Shown here in pieces: positions 61,564 through 64,000 of a DNA stretch of 64,000 nucleotides. The notes beneath the pieces were generated by a model. That model saw only the letters and a list, made by a program, of their open reading frames with translations. It was not told where the DNA came from and did no database searches. How positions within the stretch are numbered: the first letter of the stretch is position 1; each line of letters begins with the position of its first letter. This DNA comes from SIG78 sp036677805 (GTDB lineage: Bacteria > Verrucomicrobiota > Lentisphaeria > Victivallales > Victivallaceae), in assembly GCA_036677805.1 (NCBI GenBank), contig JAVBVS010000023.1:15538-79537 (forward strand). Reading direction: 5' to 3'. The translations under genes and the position numbers were made by a program.

Positions 61564-61682
61564 GGGATGATTTTGGCATTTTTCAACCGGGAAGCGTGGA
61601 ATGCGCGCGCCGCAACCGTCGGCTCTGCCGTCGGTGAGGAGGGTGATTGCATGCATCCGTTTTTCTTTAAGGAAGGAAGAAT

Positions 61683-63701
61683 ATGAAGAAAGCAGCTGAG
61701 ATCCGCAACTTCGTTATTGCCGGTCACGCCGGCGCCGGCAAAACCACTCTTTCCGAACTGCTGATTTTCAAGGGCAAGGCGACTTCCCGTCAAGGTTCCA
61801 TTGACGCCAGGAATACCGCGTCGGATTTCACCGCCGAAGAACAGGAACGCGGCGGTTCGATTTATGCTGCGGCGCTCAACTGCAACTGGAATGACCATCA
61901 ATTCTTCTTTTCCGATACTCCGGGCTATGGCGAGTTCATTGGCGAAGTGACCGCCGCGTATGCCGCCGCGGATGCCGCGCTGGTGGTGATCGATGCGGTC
62001 GACGGCCCCCAGATCGGGACTGCCCGCGCCTGGAAGTTTGCCCGATTGGCCGGGAAGCCGCGCGCGGCATTCGTGAACCGTCTGGACCGGGACCGGGCCG
62101 ATTTTGCCGCAACGCTCGAAATCATGCGCGGCAATCACGGCAAGAATGTCATTATCCCGTTATACTATCCGGTCGGCAGCGAAAGCGGCTTCAGCCGGGT
62201 GATCAATGTGCTGTTCGAAAAGAACGTTCCGGCGGAGATTGCCGGACCGGTGGCCGAATGCCGCGGACTGTGGCTTGACGTGATCGCCGAAACCGATGAA
62301 GAGCTGATGATGCGCTACCTCGATGGCGAGGAATTGACGGATGAGGAAATCGCCGCGGGGCTGGTGGCGGCGGTGCGCAACTGCAAGGCGATTCCGGTTT
62401 TTTGCGGCAGCGCGGCCAAGGATATCGGCGTGACCGAGCTCATGGACGGCATTGTCCGGCTTTTCCCCGATCCGTTGCAGCGCCAAACCGTGCCCGATGC
62501 CGACGGCGGCGAACTGACGATCAGCGAAAGCGGTCCCGGCGTCGGACTGGTGTTCAAATCACTGAACGACTCGTTTATCGGACAGCTGACCTTTCTGCGG
62601 GTTTTTTCCGGCGTATTCAAAGCCGACAGTGAAATCTTCAATGTGTCGACTCAGGGCAAGGAACGCATCGGCCAGTTGTTGTTGCTGAACGGCAAGAATT
62701 CGACGCCGGTGACCGAAGCCGGTCCCGGCAGCGTGATTGCGATTGCCAAGCTCAAAGCGACCCGGCTCAATCAGACGCTGGCTACCGCGGCCGAAGTCAA
62801 GCCGCTGGCCGCGATCGAATTTCCCCATCCGGTCATGTCCTATGCGATTACCGCGGTCAAGCCCGGCGAGGATGAAAAGATTGCGACCGGATTGCACCGC
62901 ATCGCCGAAAGCGATCCGACCGTGACTCTGACCCGGCACGGAGAGACCCATGAACTGCTGCTTTCGGGCATGGGTGACCAGCACTTGAGCGTGGTCAGCA
63001 AGAAACTCAAAGATCAGTACAAAGCCGAGGCCAATTTTTCGACGCCGCGGGTGCCTTACCGCGAGACCATTACCGCCAACGGCGAGGGGCATTACCGGCA
63101 TAAGAAGCAGACCGGCGGCGCGGGACAGTTCGCCGAAGTTTTTCTGCGGATTGCGCCGAACAGCACGGGCTATGAATTTGCCAATGAAGTGGTTGGCGGC
63201 ACCATTCCGAAGAACTTCATCCCGGCGGTGGAAAAAGGCGTGGCCGAGATGCTGGTCAAGGGCCCGCTGGTCGGCTGTCTGGTTCAGAATGTGAAGGTCA
63301 CGGTTTATGACGGCAAATACCATCCGGTCGACTCCAATGAAATGGCGTTCAAGATCGCCGGGCGCATGGCCTTTCGTGAGGCGATGAAGCTGGCCAAACC
63401 GGTGATCCTCGAGCCGGTGATGAATGTCCGGATCATCATTCCGGATGCCTATACCGGGGATATTTCGGGTGATTTGAACCACAAGCGGGGACGCATTCTC
63501 GGGTTGTCGGTCGAAGAAGGCATGCAGATCGTGAGTGCCGAAGTGCCGCTGGCGGAAATGGCCAAGTATGCCACGGAAATCCGCAGCATGACCCAGGGCC
63601 GCGGCTCCTTCGAAATGGAGTTTGCCCGTTACGAGCAGGTCCCGGCCAATGTCGCCGGCGAAATTATCGCCGCGCATCAGGCCGAGGAAGAGGAAGAATA
63701 A
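61683..63701 (+). CDS. Elongation factor G-like translational GTPase (EF-G2 type)
   Basis: The 672-residue GTPase has EF-G domain order. The P-loop is AGHAGAGKT (13-21). Switch II reads DTPGYGEF, with Tyr82 where EF-G has the catalytic His of DTPGH. G4 is NRLD (132-135) instead of NKxD. Domains II to V follow: VGLVFKSLNDSFIGQLTFLR, VPYRETITANGEGHYRHKKQ then TGGAGQF, and the C-terminal PVMNVRIIIPDAYTGDISGD and MTQGRGSFEMEF. The Tyr substitution is shared by mycobacterial EF-G2-type proteins, at least one of which lacks ribosome-stimulated GTPase. It is therefore probably not the main translocase. A terminator follows 9 nt after the stop. Confidence 0.93.
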   Translation: MKKAAEIRNFVIAGHAGAGKTTLSELLIFKGKATSRQGSIDARNTASDFTAEEQERGGSIYAAALNCNWNDHQFFFSDTPGYGEFIGEVTAAYAAADAALVVIDAVDGPQIGTARAWKFARLAGKPRAAFVNRLDRDRADFAATLEIMRGNHGKNVIIPLYYPVGSESGFSRVINVLFEKNVPAEIAGPVAECRGLWLDVIAETDEELMMRYLDGEELTDEEIAAGLVAAVRNCKAIPVFCGSAAKDIGVTELMDGIVRLFPDPLQRQTVPDADGGELTISESGPGVGLVFKSLNDSFIGQLTFLRVFSGVFKADSEIFNVSTQGKERIGQLLLLNGKNSTPVTEAGPGSVIAIAKLKATRLNQTLATAAEVKPLAAIEFPHPVMSYAITAVKPGEDEKIATGLHRIAESDPTVTLTRHGETHELLLSGMGDQHLSVVSKKLKDQYKAEANFSTPRVPYRETITANGEGHYRHKKQTGGAGQFAEVFLRIAPNSTGYEFANEVVGGTIPKNFIPAVEKGVAEMLVKGPLVGCLVQNVKVTVYDGKYHPVDSNEMAFKIAGRMAFREAMKLAKPVILEPVMNVRIIIPDAYTGDISGDLNHKRGRILGLSVEEGMQIVSAEVPLAEMAKYATEIRSMTQGRGSFEMEFARYEQVPANVAGEIIAAHQAEEEEE

Positions 63702-63710
63702 ATCAGGATT

Positions 63711-63747
63711 GGGAAACGATGCCGGAGGGCATTGTTTCCCATTTTTC
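63711..63747 (+). terminator. Rho-independent terminator after the EF-G-like gene
   Basis: A long stem TGGGAAAC-ATGCC/GGCAT-GTTTCCCA (63711-63724, 63729-63742) is followed by five T. Confidence 0.9.
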
Positions 63748-63758
63748 AGGAGGTCACA

Positions 63759-64000
63759 TGGCAGGAATGCGGACTTGGCGGGCGGCGATGGCCGGGTGCG
63801 GATGGATCGGTGGCATAACGGCGTTTCTGCTGTTATCTGGCGGCGCGGCGTCCGGCGCCGACCGGATGATGGGGGAAGGTGCCAAGCCATGGAGCGACCG
63901 GGACTATATCATCAGCGGTTTTCCGGAAGGCGTGACGATTCGCAATCCGGTGCCGGAGCAGAAATGCAGCGGCTATCGGATCATGATTCCGGCGGGCGCC
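63759..64000 (+). CDS. Exported protein, N-terminal part; 3' end outside window
   Basis: ATG at 63759 has AGGAGG 4-5 nt upstream and opens a frame that runs off the window with 80 codons visible. The head is basic (MAGMRTWRAAMAGCGWIGGI) and continues into a hydrophobic core (TAFLLLSGGAASGA), so a signal peptide with likely cleavage near residues 34-36 is predicted. The mature start reads DRMMGEGAKPWSDRDYIISG and then FPEGVTIRNPVPEQKCSGYR. No family is recognised from this fragment. Confidence 0.7.

Larger units (their letters stand above)
61155..61682. other. Long intergenic region (528 bp) before the EF-G-like gene
   Basis: The region is AT-rich at 61190-61320 (promoters for PP2C on minus and the GTPase on plus). 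It becomes mixed and structured from 61330 on. It contains no credible protein gene; short frames overlap structure and lack ribosome sites. Contents: a plus-strand promoter candidate, a set of inverted repeats at 61387-61563, a CCGTCGG direct repeat near 61607-61625, and AAGGAAGGA before the GTPase ATG. Confidence 0.6.

Noticed and set aside
61320..61682. Known RNA classes (tmRNA, 6S, SRP RNA, RNase P, cyclic-di-GMP or fluoride riboswitch) in the long intergenic region
   Set aside because: None of their conserved sequence cores is present. Only unassigned inverted repeats are visible.

Overview
The window is a stretch of chromosome from a GC-rich (roughly 60%) Gram-negative bacterium of the PVC group, most likely a Lentisphaerota/Victivallales member. 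This assignment is inferred. It rests on a pseudopilin with the classic GFTLIELLVVIAIIAILAAM head set among large secreted glycosidase-like proteins, a Tat system, a type-II isoleucyl-tRNA synthetase, an EF-G-like paralogue, and many secreted proteins without recognisable families. I see no rRNA, tRNA, CRISPR array, insertion sequence or complete prophage. Both ends cut genes: a serpin on the left and an exported protein on the right.

Layout. 1-10.9 kb: serpin tail; an orphan phage-tail-like protein; a coupled Ldh2-type dehydrogenase and HAD phosphatase; an FAD oxidoreductase; a GT-C/PTPS-related membrane protein; serA; a secreted two-repeat protein; a CPA2 antiporter. 11.1-15.1 kb: a compact plus-strand operon of double-HTH regulator, small anchored helical protein, uppP, proC and adenylate cyclase, ending at a terminator. 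15.1-17.7 kb: a glycosyltransferase coupled to zwf. 17.7-23.7 kb: a minus-strand operon of PurN-like formyltransferase, YdbH/AsmA-like protein and der. 23.9-32 kb: secreted unknowns, an ABC-2 permease, ComF, a 36-residue basic protein, and a 1259-residue DUF3857/transglutaminase protein. 32-35.2 kb: ileS. 35.2-39 kb: a NapH-NapG-like fused polyferredoxin and a Tat-exported DUF362 protein, back to back with tatA-tatC. 39-43 kb: a GT4 enzyme and a GH9 glycosidase. 43.1-48.3 kb: a tight operon of GT2 enzyme, degenerate sensor kinase, alkaline-phosphatase-superfamily protein and membrane-anchored nuclease. 48.4-60.3 kb: a glycan-related block with a six-hairpin-like protein, pseudopilin, EEP phosphohydrolase, a 1396-residue beta-galactosidase-like protein, GNAT, an OppC-like permease and a GHL6-like glycosidase. 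60.4-64 kb: PP2C phosphatase, a long structured intergenic region, an EF-G-like GTPase, and the start of an exported protein.

Systems that read together. (a) The fused NapH/NapG-like protein carries an internal twin-arginine motif and DUF362 has a Tat signal; both sit beside the Tat translocase genes, suggesting an extracytoplasmic Fe-S electron-transfer module with its own exporter. (b) The 43-48 kb operon couples a lipid-linked-sugar-type glycosyltransferase to a sensor kinase that has lost its phosphoacceptor histidine, plus a phosphohydrolase and an anchored nuclease. (c) The 48-60 kb block looks like carbohydrate foraging without a SusC/D system. The best candidates for something undescribed are (a), (b), the tail-tube/tail-terminator-like fusion at 0.7-1.5 kb, the small basic protein at 27.9-28.0 kb, and the structured RNA candidate at 61.39-61.56 kb.
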